Below are positions 36,348 to 47,600 of a stretch of DNA of 64,000 nt, in pieces; the stretch's first letter is position 1, and the number at the start of each line of letters is the position of its first letter. Below the pieces are notes generated by a model. That model did no database searches and was not told where the DNA came from. It saw only the letters and a list, made by a program, of their open reading frames with translations. The DNA is from Coffea arabica. Lineage: Eukaryota > Streptophyta > Magnoliopsida > Gentianales > Rubiaceae. The DNA lies in NCBI RefSeq assembly GCF_036785885.1, contig NC_092323.1, forward strand, positions 4,628,501 to 4,692,500, read 5' to 3'. The translations under genes were made by a program, and so were the position numbers.

Positions 36348-38391
36348 ATGGAGCCTCTAAGAGCTGTGTTCTTAGTGGTTATAGTTTTCTCATGTGGATT
36401 GACAGCAGAAACAACAAAAAAGGTGGTGGATTTACAGTCCCGTGACTACTCGGCACTTTACAACTTCGGTGATTCTAATTCAGATACAGGAGGAATGGCA
36501 GCAGCATTTTTTCCAATGATAGCACCTTGTGGTGAGACGTACATCCACAGACTTGCTGGTAGGGGTTTTGATGGCCGCCTAATTATAGACGTCATTGGTA
36601 ACATTTCTGAGACCTCAAACCTGATCACTACCCATCTTATCTTTGTTTTGCTAATGGGGGCTTTGGTCCTTTATCTCCTTTAGTTGTAATAAGGAATGCT
36701 TCAACTAATGTTTGCTCCTCTAAACTCAGCTGAGCACCTGGCATTACCGTTGCTAAGTCCATACCTGGATTCAGTAGGAACCAGTTTCCGGCATGGAGCA
36801 AACTTTGCAACTGGAGGGGCCACCATTCGGCGGCAGAACGAATCATGGTTTCAGACAGGTGTAAGCCCGTTTCCTCTGGATATTCAAGTCGAACACTACC
36901 CCCAGTTCAAAGCACGAACAGCTTACTTCTACAATCAAGGTAGAAGAAATCCCGAACTCAAAACCAATATACGCTGGTAATATTATATATGCATCCTAAG
37001 CTTGATGATTGAGATGAATCTTCTCAAATTTTGCCGCCAAGATAGCATCTGATGTAAACAGGCTCCCTAGACCACAAGACTTCTCAAAGGCTCTTTACAC
37101 ATTTGACATAGGTCAAATTGATACAGCTGCCGGTTTCCAAACAATGAGCATGGAAGAGCTTTGAGCCACTATTCCTGATATAATCAGCCAGTTTTCTAAA
37201 CAAATCTGAGTGAGTTCTACAGATCATTCAATGATTAGAAGTGACAATCAACTGCATAACAAACAAATGATCTATTCATCACTGCTACAAGATACTTGAT
37301 GACAGCTATATCTGGCAGGACTTGTATTCAGAAGAAGCAAGAGTATTCTGGATACACAATACAGGTCCCATTGGTTGCTTTCAGTGGCCACTATCAAAGT
37401 CCAAAATCCAGAGCCCGGATATCTTGATGACCATGGCTGTAAAACGAGTCAGAATCATATGGCTGTGAAGTTTAATAAAAAGCTCAAGCATTCAATTATC
37501 CAACTCAGGGCAGAGCTTTCAGAAGCTACAATAACCTATGTAGATATGTACAGGGCAAAGTACGACTTAATCAGGAATGCAAAAGAACAAGGTACTTTAT
37601 TATCAAACCAGTGTCAATGAACAGTCACTTCAGAATCATAAATAAATCACCAAACTAGACAATATTGCTTCAGTATTTAATTTTTTTTCTTTTTTTTTCC
37701 CTATGATAGAATGCAAAAGAAGAAGGTACTTTATTATCAAACCAGTGTCAATGAACAGTCACTCCAGAATCATAAATAAATCACCAAACTAGACAATATT
37801 GCTTCAGTATTTATTTTTTTTTCTTTTTTTTTTTCCCTATGATAGCAGATTAAACATGTAAATATTAATTAAGAAAAGAAAACAGTTGGCTAAATTTAAA
37901 ATATAAGGCATCAAAGTTCCAACAGAAACCATGTGCTGTATTTACTATGTTCTTTATTGCTAATAGACACACTCTGTGACTGAATAGACAATGTGTTATT
38001 CCCAGAGAATATAATTTGACTGCTCCTCGGAAGCCATTTTTAAATGCCAAAGTTTTCAGAGTAGTTTGAAATTAAAATTTACACATTAATTCAAGAACCA
38101 CTTAATGTCCTAATTACACCACTAAATTTTCCATTTACAGGATTTGAGAACCCTTTCAAAATCTGCTGTGGACTTCATGGAATCGATTTTGATGTCTGGT
38201 GCAGTAAGAAAGCAACTATAAATGGTAGTGAAGTATATGCAGGTTCTTGCGCAAAACCTTCTGCAATAATCAGCTGGGACGGAGTACACTATTCTCAGGC
38301 TGCAAATAATTGGATTGCTAGTCGCATAGTCAATGGATCACTTTCAGACCCGCCAATGCCAATCACACAAGCATGTCGAAAGAAAATTTGA
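36348..38391 (+). pseudogene. GDSL esterase/lipase pseudogene
   Basis: Exon-like segments at 36348-36597, 36730-36939, 37046-about 37208, about 37319-37591 and 38141-38391 line up with a plant five-exon GDSL lipase. A signal peptide (LRAVFLVVIVFSCGLTA) and block I (NFGDSNSDTGG) come first, then GANFATGGATIR, FWIHNTGPIGC, a long AELSEA..TYVDMY part and the catalytic Asp-His block (ISWDGVHYS), ending at TGA. Damage: an in-frame TGA at 37162-37164 (after MSMEEL), a second TGA about 15 codons on, a one-base frame change near 37378-37385 just after GPIGC, and the block III sequence GQND changed to GQID, losing the oxyanion Asn. Functional relatives are secreted serine esterases acting on lipids or cell-wall esters. 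The long intact stretches suggest recent loss. Confidence 0.82.
37576..37845. repeat. Tandem duplication of 134 bp within the GDSL pseudogene
   Basis: Copy 1 (37576-37709) and copy 2 (37710-37845) differ by only a few bases. Both begin aatgcaaaagaa and end ccctatgatag. The unit spans the end of exon 4, its GTACTT donor and the start of the intron, so the splice donor is present twice. Confidence 0.92.
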
Positions 38392-38443
38392 ACAATTCTG
38401 TGCATTCAATGATTAAACTATTGCTTCTAAAACTCCCAAGCTA

Positions 38444-38551
38444 TTTTTTTTTTTTTTGAAGTGGGAGGACTCGAATCCGAGACCTCTTACTTACACTCCC
38501 TCCCCTCAAACCACCCAACCCACCCCCCCCCCCCCCCAACCCAAAAAAAAG
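38444..38551 (-). mobile_element. SINE-like tRNA-derived retroposon
   Basis: A 108 bp insertion flanked by a perfect 13 bp direct repeat aactcccaagcta (38431-38443 and 38552-38564). Read on the minus strand it starts with T- and G-runs, contains a Pol III B-box-like ggattcgagtcct, and ends in an A-run of about 13, the pattern of a short retroposon copied by LINE machinery. It lies 53 bp past the stop codon of the GDSL pseudogene. The family is not identified. Confidence 0.72.
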
Positions 38552-38564
38552 AACTCCCAAGCTA

Positions 38565-40858
38565 GTCGTGCTTACTAGAAATTTAAACCAAAAAGTTTTA
38601 TTGAGTTGTTTCCAAGATGCAATTTCCAATTTTCAAAGGCATTTTCCTCCTATCCATACAAAACACCCCCCTCCCCACAAAATAAATCAACTCTTGCTGG
38701 TTTAAGAGAGGAAATATACCAGCAACCCATACTCAAACAATGAAGTAAACTGTTTCTCTTTTGGAATCATAGATCAAGCCAATACATATGTATTAAATTT
38801 TAGAAAGCATGATCAGCCATTGTGATCGTCCTGGATCAGCCTATTGCATATGCTAGTTTGCTGGAAAATAAATGCACAATACCTGGTTATTCATAGCTTC
38901 CAAGTCTCAAAGCAAGAAAAAGATCATATGTACCATCTACGTGGCTATTGAAAACCGTTGTTTCATTGCTAAAAGGAGACAAGTAAAGAACATCCATTTT
39001 GATAACTACATGCCATATTAGAAAAATTTCTCTCCCTAACACGAGTAGCAACAAGACATGGACAGGAAGGGGGCAGTTCTTACCATGTAACAAAACAAAA
39101 CACTATCTACACAAAAGACGAGACAGATCCTTAGGAGGACATTATTTAGCAGTACTCCACTTTAAGGCCTATCAAATGACTATATACTCCAAATGACAGA
39201 TAATTTCAACTCTTGATTAGCGCACATACCTTTAGTAATAACATATATTCAGCTAAGATGCACATCGACATGTCAGAAAGCCACACACCGCAAAAGCTAG
39301 ACAGGAAACTCGGAGTTTCAACTTATCCTGAGGCAACCACAGCCTCACTTTCTTAAAGAATCCAATTCAGTGCAAGTGTTTGGACAACAACGTAAGCATG
39401 CATAATTTGTTACCTGCTTTTATGAAGCTCCTCCATGGTCAAATTCATAAAATGACTAAAAGATTATCCCCTTAGGGTCTGATCCATCTGAATTTCCTGT
39501 AAATAATTTCAGACCCAGCGTAAATAAGCTTTATGCAGAACAAAAGCCGTGTTGCTTAGACAAAGAGCCCACTTGTTAAATCCTGAGACATATTTACCCT
39601 GATATTAGCAAACTAGATAAAGCAACATATCACAATAAGCAAGGAAATCTTTTCATACCAACTTTGACAATCTGTAACAATTTTCCCACAATTGTCAAAA
39701 ATTAAATTATTTAAATTTTCTTTCTGTATTGTTTTACTTTGTTGTTTCAAAATTCTTCGAATTTAAGCTGTCGCAACCAAAAATATGAAGCAGAAAAAAG
39801 TCAATTAAATAAGAATATAAACCTCAAAATCAGGTAATATAGCAAGATCAACTTGATGTTGTTAAATTGTTTTAAAGAAAAAAAATTGATACTCTTTTTA
39901 TTCTTTCATCTGATAAATACAGTAACCAAATTCACTAGATAACATTGAGGGTGTTTGGATAGGAGATTATTCTGTTCTAAAGATAGTGCTCCTTAATCAA
40001 CCAGACCAGGCATTCTTCAAATTTGCATCAAGAAACTTGAGATTCCAGTTCTTTGAGTGTGCCTGAAAATCTATATCCACAGTCCAAGGAGGTGCCTTTT
40101 AGCGCATGAAATGCAGGAATATGAATAATAGACACGCATACAGATTATTCTAATATTTCAACTGTCTACTTTTTACATTGTTCATCTTAACAAAATATGT
40201 ATGTATATACACAAGCACACACATACCCATGAAGACATATACAAACAAACATACATGTACATATAAGTCCATTTGTGTTTGTCTATGTATTGCCAACTAA
40301 AAGAGAACTGCCACCATTTTGCAAAAATATCAAAGAAAGAAGCACACAAAAGTCCAAGCCAAACCAAAAACAAAGCAGACGTATTTTTGTAATGCAATCT
40401 TAAGGCATATCATGAATAAAGCAAATAAGTACAGTTTCAAATTGCTCTTTCCTGATCAAAATGAAGGACAAAGTGGAACTTTGGAGGTGATAAAATCTAT
40501 AAACTGTGACAGTGCATCATCAGAATAACAAGATATGCATCTTAAACAGAAAATAAGTGTTCAGCTATTAAAAATGCTATGCCAAGGAAAGCGTTTCCTT
40601 CTAGCATTACTATAATAGTGTGAGTGGAAATAACTTTCTAACCTGCAATGAAGATTATTCTTGGGAAATTAAGCAGTACCATAACCATCAGGACCTGCCA
40701 AAGGGATTAAATTGCCACATATATGGTCTCTAAAAGCAACAGAAGTTGATGCTCAGCAACTTACATCCTTTGTTCAACGTCCTGGTGCATATGAAGGCGA
40801 ACCACACTGAACTACCCATGTAGTGTGGCTAGCTTGAAAATACAAATTTAGAAGTTTG
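38565..40858. other. Intergenic region, 3' side of the second PPR gene
   Basis: Non-coding on both strands by inspection. Part may be transcribed as a long or spliced 3' UTR of the minus-strand PPR gene ending at 40859. Confidence 0.45.
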
Positions 40859-42634
40859 TCAACCCTCATTTATTTTCAACTCTTGAATGTGAATTTGAGT
40901 AGTTTTAGAAATTAAGCCTCTATGGACCAAATTGTCCCAAAAGGTATTTAGGCAGCTTCCGTCATTAGCAAAAGAAGCACTAAAGCTTTTGTAGATTTTG
41001 AGAGTTACCATCAACCGTCTCCTATACATCTCATGTGACAAACTTGAAAATGCGACCATGTTTCCCTCTTTAAAGTAAGCATAAGCCAGACTAGTGTATA
41101 CCACACTATCTCCTGATATTCCCTTCTCATTCATAGTGATAAAAACTTTCTCGGCGCAATCAACCTTTTCCCGCTTACACAGGCGTCGTATAAGTGCCCT
41201 GTATACAGAGATGTCAATACAAAGACCTCTCCCTGAAAGTTCATCTGGCAATTTTATTATTGCTTTTTCATCATCTTGGTTGCAGTAAAAATCTACAAGC
41301 CAAGAGAACATGCAATAACTAGGAGACAGTCCTGCAGCAAGCATCTCGAATAATATATCTTTAGCGCCATTTACATCCTTCACTTTGCAATACCCATGAA
41401 TTAATGCCTTAAAAGTAAAAGAGTCAGGTTTCAATCCAGCCCCTAACATCTTACTTCTAACCATCAAAGCAGACCTCATATCTCCAATTTTGCAATAGGC
41501 ATTTATCAAAGTATTACATGTGATGTTATCAGGTTCAACCTTTTTCCCATTCATCTCATTCAACAGTCTATTTGCGTCCTTTATCCGACTGTCTTCACAC
41601 AGTTTGCGAAGAATTGAATTATAAGTCACAACACCAGGATACAACCCCTTAGCCTCCATGGTATCACGCAATTGTAAAGCTTGATCAAGATCATTCACTC
41701 TGCAATATCCATTGATCAAGGTAGTGTATGTAACCTGGTTTGGTGTAACCCCTTTAATTTCCTTAAAAAGCCTGTGAGCCTCCCTCATTCTACTTTCCCG
41801 GCAATAACTGTAAATGAGAGAATTATAGGTAAAGATATCTGGACAAACACCCCCAGATTTCATCCTATCCTGCACGCACAAAGCCTCATGATGCATGCCC
41901 TTTTTGCAGTACAAAGAGATTAACGTATTATACGTTATTAGATCAGGAAATACAGCCTTAAACTCCATTTCTCTCAATAACTCTTCTGCTTTCTCCACGT
42001 CCCCGGACTTGCAACAAGCATGAATCAACACATTGTATATATGCAGGTTTGGAACGACCCCAGCTTTTATGATCTTCCTGTATAATTTCCACACTGTATC
42101 ACATAATCTATCCTTGACCAAAGAGTTCAACAGGACAGTACAAGCATGCAAATGAGGTTTAAACCCACATAGCCTCATGTGCTCAAACACTTGAACGGCA
42201 TCCTGTGTCTTTTTAGAATTAGCATAAAATATCACCAACCAACTCAAAACATGAGAATTCACATCTGGACTGTCACAACCGCTCACAAGAGCATTCAACA
42301 CCGTTGGCGATGACAAAAAATCTTTAAGCGCAATCCTTTCAAGCATAGCATGTGCAGACTTGAAATGCTTTTGCTTAGTTAACACACAAATCATTGTCCA
42401 ACAAGACTGTAAAGAATGGTTGTAATCGGGAATGGTTTCAACCCATTTATAAAATGACCAAGAAAGAGAAAACCCATATGACGAAAGGCTAATAAGTGCC
42501 TGATTGATCGTACTTGAAGACACAAAAGAACCAATCTTGGGCTTCAAAATATCGTCCCAGTGACCCTTCACCACAATGGCGCACACAGTTTTGACAAATA
42601 GACTTTCACTGCTTACCCTAACGGAGATAGCCAT
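40859..42634 (-). CDS. P-class pentatricopeptide repeat protein (At5g38730-like)
   Basis: Intronless frame of 591 residues starting at ATG. From about residue 120 to 530 it is a nearly continuous array of canonical 35-residue P-type PPRs, easily seen as repeated (V)TYNTLI..YCK..(M/D)...A motifs, for example LITYNTLISLYCKKGMH, GVVTYNSILRKLCEDSRIKD and DNITCNTLINAYCKIGD. The regular fifth- and 35th-position residues should give a readable RNA code. There is no E, E+ or DYW tail. Overall length and the shared N-terminal segment (SWSFYKW, HSLQSCW) match Arabidopsis At5g38730 (596 residues) as I recall it. An organellar RNA-binding role is inferred from the family; the N-terminus is not a strong classic transit peptide. 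A Stowaway MITE and an LTR element lie upstream. Confidence 0.9.
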   Translation of the reverse strand: MAISVRVSSESLFVKTVCAIVVKGHWDDILKPKIGSFVSSSTINQALISLSSYGFSLSWSFYKWVETIPDYNHSLQSCWTMICVLTKQKHFKSAHAMLERIALKDFLSSPTVLNALVSGCDSPDVNSHVLSWLVIFYANSKKTQDAVQVFEHMRLCGFKPHLHACTVLLNSLVKDRLCDTVWKLYRKIIKAGVVPNLHIYNVLIHACCKSGDVEKAEELLREMEFKAVFPDLITYNTLISLYCKKGMHHEALCVQDRMKSGGVCPDIFTYNSLIYSYCRESRMREAHRLFKEIKGVTPNQVTYTTLINGYCRVNDLDQALQLRDTMEAKGLYPGVVTYNSILRKLCEDSRIKDANRLLNEMNGKKVEPDNITCNTLINAYCKIGDMRSALMVRSKMLGAGLKPDSFTFKALIHGYCKVKDVNGAKDILFEMLAAGLSPSYCMFSWLVDFYCNQDDEKAIIKLPDELSGRGLCIDISVYRALIRRLCKREKVDCAEKVFITMNEKGISGDSVVYTSLAYAYFKEGNMVAFSSLSHEMYRRRLMVTLKIYKSFSASFANDGSCLNTFWDNLVHRGLISKTTQIHIQELKINEG

Positions 42635-43280
42635 TAAAAATCAAGCCGAATACACCAACAATCTAGTCCAAATAAATAATCCAGAAGATGCCTGCTCTTG
42701 ATTCTGAGAAACTTGGCAAGAGTAGCAACTCGTTATGCTGGTCCATGAGAATTAATCAATTATTACTAATTATAAATTGGGAAACATAGTAGTAAATCAG
42801 AACCCAACCTTAGGCATCGTTAGGCTTTAATTTCCCGTAAGGTGTGCGACTTCATGCAAAAGTGGCAGCTCAGTTGGAGACCTGGGCCAGAGACAAATAG
42901 GAAGCGCGGAAGCTACAATAAAGAAGTTATTTTTATGGCCAGAGAAGAAGAACCTAATACAATGCCGCGTTCAGGCTAAAATTTCGGGGCCCCGAAAACT
43001 TAAACCTCAGCCTCGGTGGTATATAGGGCCTTCGACTTCAGACAACTGAGGAAAGAACTTGGCGGAATCGCTGATGAGGAAGATGGCCGGTGACCGACTG
43101 GGGATCAACATGTTAACCGGTATGTCCGGTAATCTTTCTCCCTGGTTTGCGAGTTTAGGAGAGAGAGAGACACTAATAAAAGAGAAAATACAGAAAAAGG
43201 AAAGAATGGGAAAGACACACTAAATAAATTGTTTTCATCTCGCTGAGAGTCTGAAAATGGAAAAGATAGGATTCATCTTT
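42635..43280. other. Upstream region of the second PPR gene
   Basis: Holds the likely promoter and leader of the minus-strand PPR gene. On the plus strand at 43084-43122 a short ATG-led string (MAGDRLGINML) is followed by a possible GTATGT donor. This could be a lone first exon, but nothing downstream supports it. Confidence 0.4.
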
Positions 43281-43282
43281 TA

Positions 43283-43611
43283 CTCCCTTCGTCCCATTTT
43301 GATAGTCCTGTTTCTTTTTTCACACAGTTTAAGAAAAAGTAGTTAACTTTGTTGAAAAAGTAAATTTAGATTGTTATTTTTCTAAAATACCCTCACATTA
43401 AATATGGTACAACTTTATGGGAACTTGAATTGATGGTAAAAAAAGAATCAACTCTCATTAAATAGGGTAAGTTTATAGTAACAACTACTTACATTGAATA
43501 ATAGTATTTTAGAAAAATTAAAATACAACTACATTCTTCAATTGGAAAGTGGACTACAATTTGGGACAGATGAAAAAGGAATACAGGACTATCAAAGTGG
43601 AACGAAGGGAG
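43283..43611. mobile_element. Stowaway-type MITE (Tc1/mariner), copy 2
   Basis: Starts ctcccttcgtcccattttga, ends as the inverted copy (tcaaagtggaacgaagggag), flanked by TA. It matches copy 1 at 25142-25446 along its length, with about 24 extra bases near the right end that look like a second, partial copy of the terminal motif. Non-coding. Confidence 0.88.
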
Positions 43612-43613
43612 TA

Positions 43614-44273
43614 TTTCGGAGTCGACGTGAAATTAAAAGAAAAGATTTTGTGCGCAGTCATCCTACATATGTGCCCTCTTGACTCTGACTAGGCCTTTAG
43701 CAGCGACCACATTAATTGTGAAATGTTAACATGGAATGTGAGACCAAAAATTAAAACTTTACCTTTTATCAATTAAAAGTTAAAACTTTACCTTTTATCA
43801 ATACAGGACTTGCTCTAAATTTATAGGAGTATATAATGCATCATCTGATCTAGTAGTAATTCAATCCCATCAAATTTCTCGGATTCCGTTAGACTATCCC
43901 CTAGAGTAAGTCTATGACACTGACTTCACTAAATTGTATTTTCCTTTGAGTCTACTAAGCTTAATTTTAACGAGTATCAGCATGTAACATGTCGACGGAC
44001 AAAATGGTTATAGAATAACACAAAGATTAACAGCCTGTAGTTTCTTTTCCTTCCTTCTCTTCCCACTCATGGGAGGAAGAGTTTTTCAAGTTTAGAGAGT
44101 AGAAGACTAGAATATTAATACATGCATCAGTTCGCCTGACTGCCATTAGAGCAAAACAAGAGGTTGATGGTACCAGTTGATAATTTGTTTTCACTGTTCT
44201 AGAGAATGAATATCATATACAATACCTCTGCGGCGCGGAGACTTCCTTTGCTGTCTTTGCCTAGAAAACAGAA
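43614..44273. other. Intergenic, left flank of the LTR retrotransposon
   Basis: AT-rich. Holds a 23 bp direct repeat (ttaaaactttaccttttatc and following bases) at 43751-43773 and 43780-43802. No gene seen. Confidence 0.5.
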
Positions 44274-44687
44274 TGTTATGTCTAGAATAATTCTGCCGGT
44301 TGTTGTCAGCTGGAGTTTATTACTGCTAGGAAGTTGTTATGCTATATCAGATGGTTGGTTGAGTTAGTTGCGCCACATTAGCCATCCTGTTAGTTAGTTA
44401 AGTAGCTGGAAAGGGAAAGCTCGTGCAGAAATGGAAAGCTTGTGCAGGAGGCTGATTACTGAAATAGAATTAGTACTAAAATAGAAGGTGGTGGCAGGTG
44501 AGTATATAAAAGGGGCTAGGGGGATGAGAGGTACGGGTAGTCTGATCAGTCTAATTCAATTGTATTCATTTCAATTCCCTATTCTCATCTCTGCAATAAT
44601 ACTATCTCTCTTCCTCGAGTTGTCTTCTCCAATTTGCAACTCCTGTTTGAGAGAATTTTCCTATGATCTCCACTGCCCTTCGCATCA
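44274..44687 (+). repeat. 5' LTR of the Ty3/gypsy element
   Basis: 414 bp, beginning TG and ending CA. It has a TATA-like tatataaa at about 44503-44510, where the element's own promoter is expected. About 95% identical to the 3' LTR by eye. Confidence 0.93.
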
Positions 44688-47600
44688 GTGGTATCAGAGC
44701 TGGGGGACAGACCAGCTCATACAGCAATGGCGGAGGGTACTAGATCTCAGGATAACCGAAGGTTCGAAGAGAGCGTGAAGGCTATGATGAAGGAACAGAA
44801 AGAGCAGTTTGAACAGGAGATGGCAGCTCTCCGGAACTTGGAGAGCTGTACTCTCAAAGAGGACAATCTGCAAGGAACTCACCTTCTGAAAATGAGGTAT
44901 CTCAGGGGAGGAGTTACCAAGCCCCTACGCATTTTTCTCATCTGGAATTTCCTAGATTCCATGGAGAAGGCTTCCAAGGGTGGTTGTTTAAGATCGAACA
45001 ATTTTTTGAGGTAGATGAGACGCCAGTTCATATGAGCGTAAAACTGATTGCGATGAACTTGGAGGGAAAGGCTCTCCAGTGGCACCAAATCCTTTTAAGG
45101 TCGCGAGTCACAAGAGATTTACCTGCTTGGGAAGAATATATTAAGGAGATGGCGTCAAGATTTGGAGGATGTTTGTATGATGATCCAATGGGGGAATTAA
45201 AGGCCTTGAAACAAGAAGGATCAGTCTTGGAATACCAAGAGCAGTTCGAAGAGCTGCTAAATAGGGTAGACCTTCCTGAAGATTATGCCACAAGCTGCTT
45301 CATCAGTGGATTGAAGACAGAGATACAACTAGCTGTGAGGATGTTCAAGCCTAAAACGTTGTAACATGCCAAGTCGCTAGCTAAACTGGAGGAAGCAAAA
45401 ATTTCGACTCAACAGAAGAGAGGAGTGATTAAAACTGGCTTTCACTCTAATGTGGACGATAGGTGGAGGAGAGAAAGGAACTTTGAAAGATCTTGGAAGA
45501 AGGAGAGTAACATTGATCGCGCTTGGAGAAGGGATGATAAGGCACTGCTGCCCACCCCTAACCAGGAGAGGAGTGAGAAGGTTCCAGAAAGATACACCAG
45601 GAGGCCATTCAAAAGACTGACCTATAGTGAAATGGATGAAAAGAGAGCAAAAGGTCTTTGTTTCTGGTGTGATGAAAAGTTTGGAGTTGGCCACAGGTGC
45701 AAGAATAGGCAGCTGTTTCGATTGGAGGTGTGTGCAGAGGAGGATGGTGAAGAGCTAGAGATAGAATCTGAGGAGGAGGGGGAAGCATCACAGGGTAATT
45801 TGGCTCACATTTCCTTAAACACTATGACTCTTACTGCTGTCCCTAAGTTTAGAACAATGCGAGTGACTGGACATGTAGGGAAGACCTCAGTAAATATTTT
45901 TATTGACTATGGAAGCTCTCACAATTTTGTTCATCCAGATTTAGTTAACAAACTGGGTCTGAAGGTGCAAGGAGTACCATCACTTGTGGTGGAAGTAGCA
46001 GATGGCAACAAAATCACCACCAATAGATTGTGTCCTGATTTCACGTGAAAGATGCACAAACAGACGTTCAAGGCTGATGCTATGGTGTTATCTGTGGGAG
46101 GTTGTGAGTTAGTACTGGGGGTACAATGGCTCTCAACATTGGGCGATATAAAGTGGAACTTTGAAGAACTGAAAATGAAATTTCTGAAGGGAAAGAGGAA
46201 GGTGGTGTTGAGAGGGAAGGGTCCGCAGGCCATTCAAGTGGTGCAAAAGAGGACCATGCAGAAGATCCTGCGGAAGCCTGAGTAGATTGCTTTCGCACAG
46301 CTGTGCCTCATTGTACCTGTGCAGGTACCAGCAAGGGAACAGACAGGCAGTCTCTGCCAATTGGAGGAAGAATTACAGGTAGCAGACCCTAGCCATGGTT
46401 CTGAAGCAAGGGAGCTGAATGAACTGTTAATGCAATTTGAGGATATTTTCGAAGAACCTTCTGAACTCCCCCCTCACAGAAGCTACGATCACCAAATTAT
46501 ACTCAAGGAAGGAACAGTGCCTATGAATGTAAAGCCTTACAGATATCCTGTCTTCCAGAAAAATGAGATTGAAAAGCTGATTCAGGAGATGCTACAATCT
46601 GGAGTCATCAGGCACAGTACAAGTCCCTTTTCTTCTCTAGTTGTATTGGTCAAGAAGAAGGATGGAACGTGGAGGATGTGCATTGACTATAGGGAACTAA
46701 ATGCAGCTACTGTGAAGGACAAGTTCCCCATACCAGTGGTAGAAAAACTAATTGATGAGTTATTTGGATCTCATTTCTTCACTAAACTGGATCTTAGATA
46801 TGGTTATCATCAGATAAGAATGTGTGCGGATGATATTGCTAAAACTGCCTTCTGAATTCACAAAGGGCATTATGAGTTTGTTGTGATGCCCTTCGGGCTG
46901 ATCAACGCACCTTCCACATTCCAAAGTTTGATGAACACCGTATTCAGGCCTTATTTGAGGAAGTTCATACTGGTTTTCTTTGATGATATTCTTGTGTTTA
47001 GTCCAAACTGGCCTGACCACATCAGACACTTGCAGATCACCTTAGGAACTCTGCGGCAGCACAGTTTGAAAGTAAAAAAGAGCAAGTGCTCTTTTGCTCA
47101 GTCGCAAGTGGCATATTTGGGGCATGTAATCTCAGGAGAAGGAGTGCAGGCAGACCCTCATAAGGTGCAAGCAATTCAACAGTGGCCTATACCATCAAAT
47201 CTGAAGGAGTTAAGGGGGTTTTTTGGATTAGCAGGGTACTATAGGAGGTTCATACAAGGTTTTGGGAAGCTGGCCAGATCCTTGACAGATTTGCTCAAAA
47301 AGAACAGCTTTGTGTGGACAGGACAGGTTACAACAGCATTTTTAGCACTGAAAGTGGCTATGAGTTCACCTCATGTGCTGGCTCTACCATATTTCTCTTA
47401 GACATTTGAAGTGGAGACAGATGCCTCAGGTCATGGTATTGGGGCAGTTCTGAGTCAAAAGGGGAGACCCTTGGCTTACTTTAGCCAAGCTTTGGCCACC
47501 AAGCATAAGGGTCTTTCTGTATATGAAAGGGAAATGCTAGCTATAGTAAGTGCAGTTCAAAAATGGAGACCGTACTTGTTGGGTAGACACTTTGTCATTA

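Noticed and set aside
43084-43122. ATG-led short exon with a possible GTATGT donor
   Set aside because: Only 13 codons and no downstream exon with similarity; kept only as a remark.
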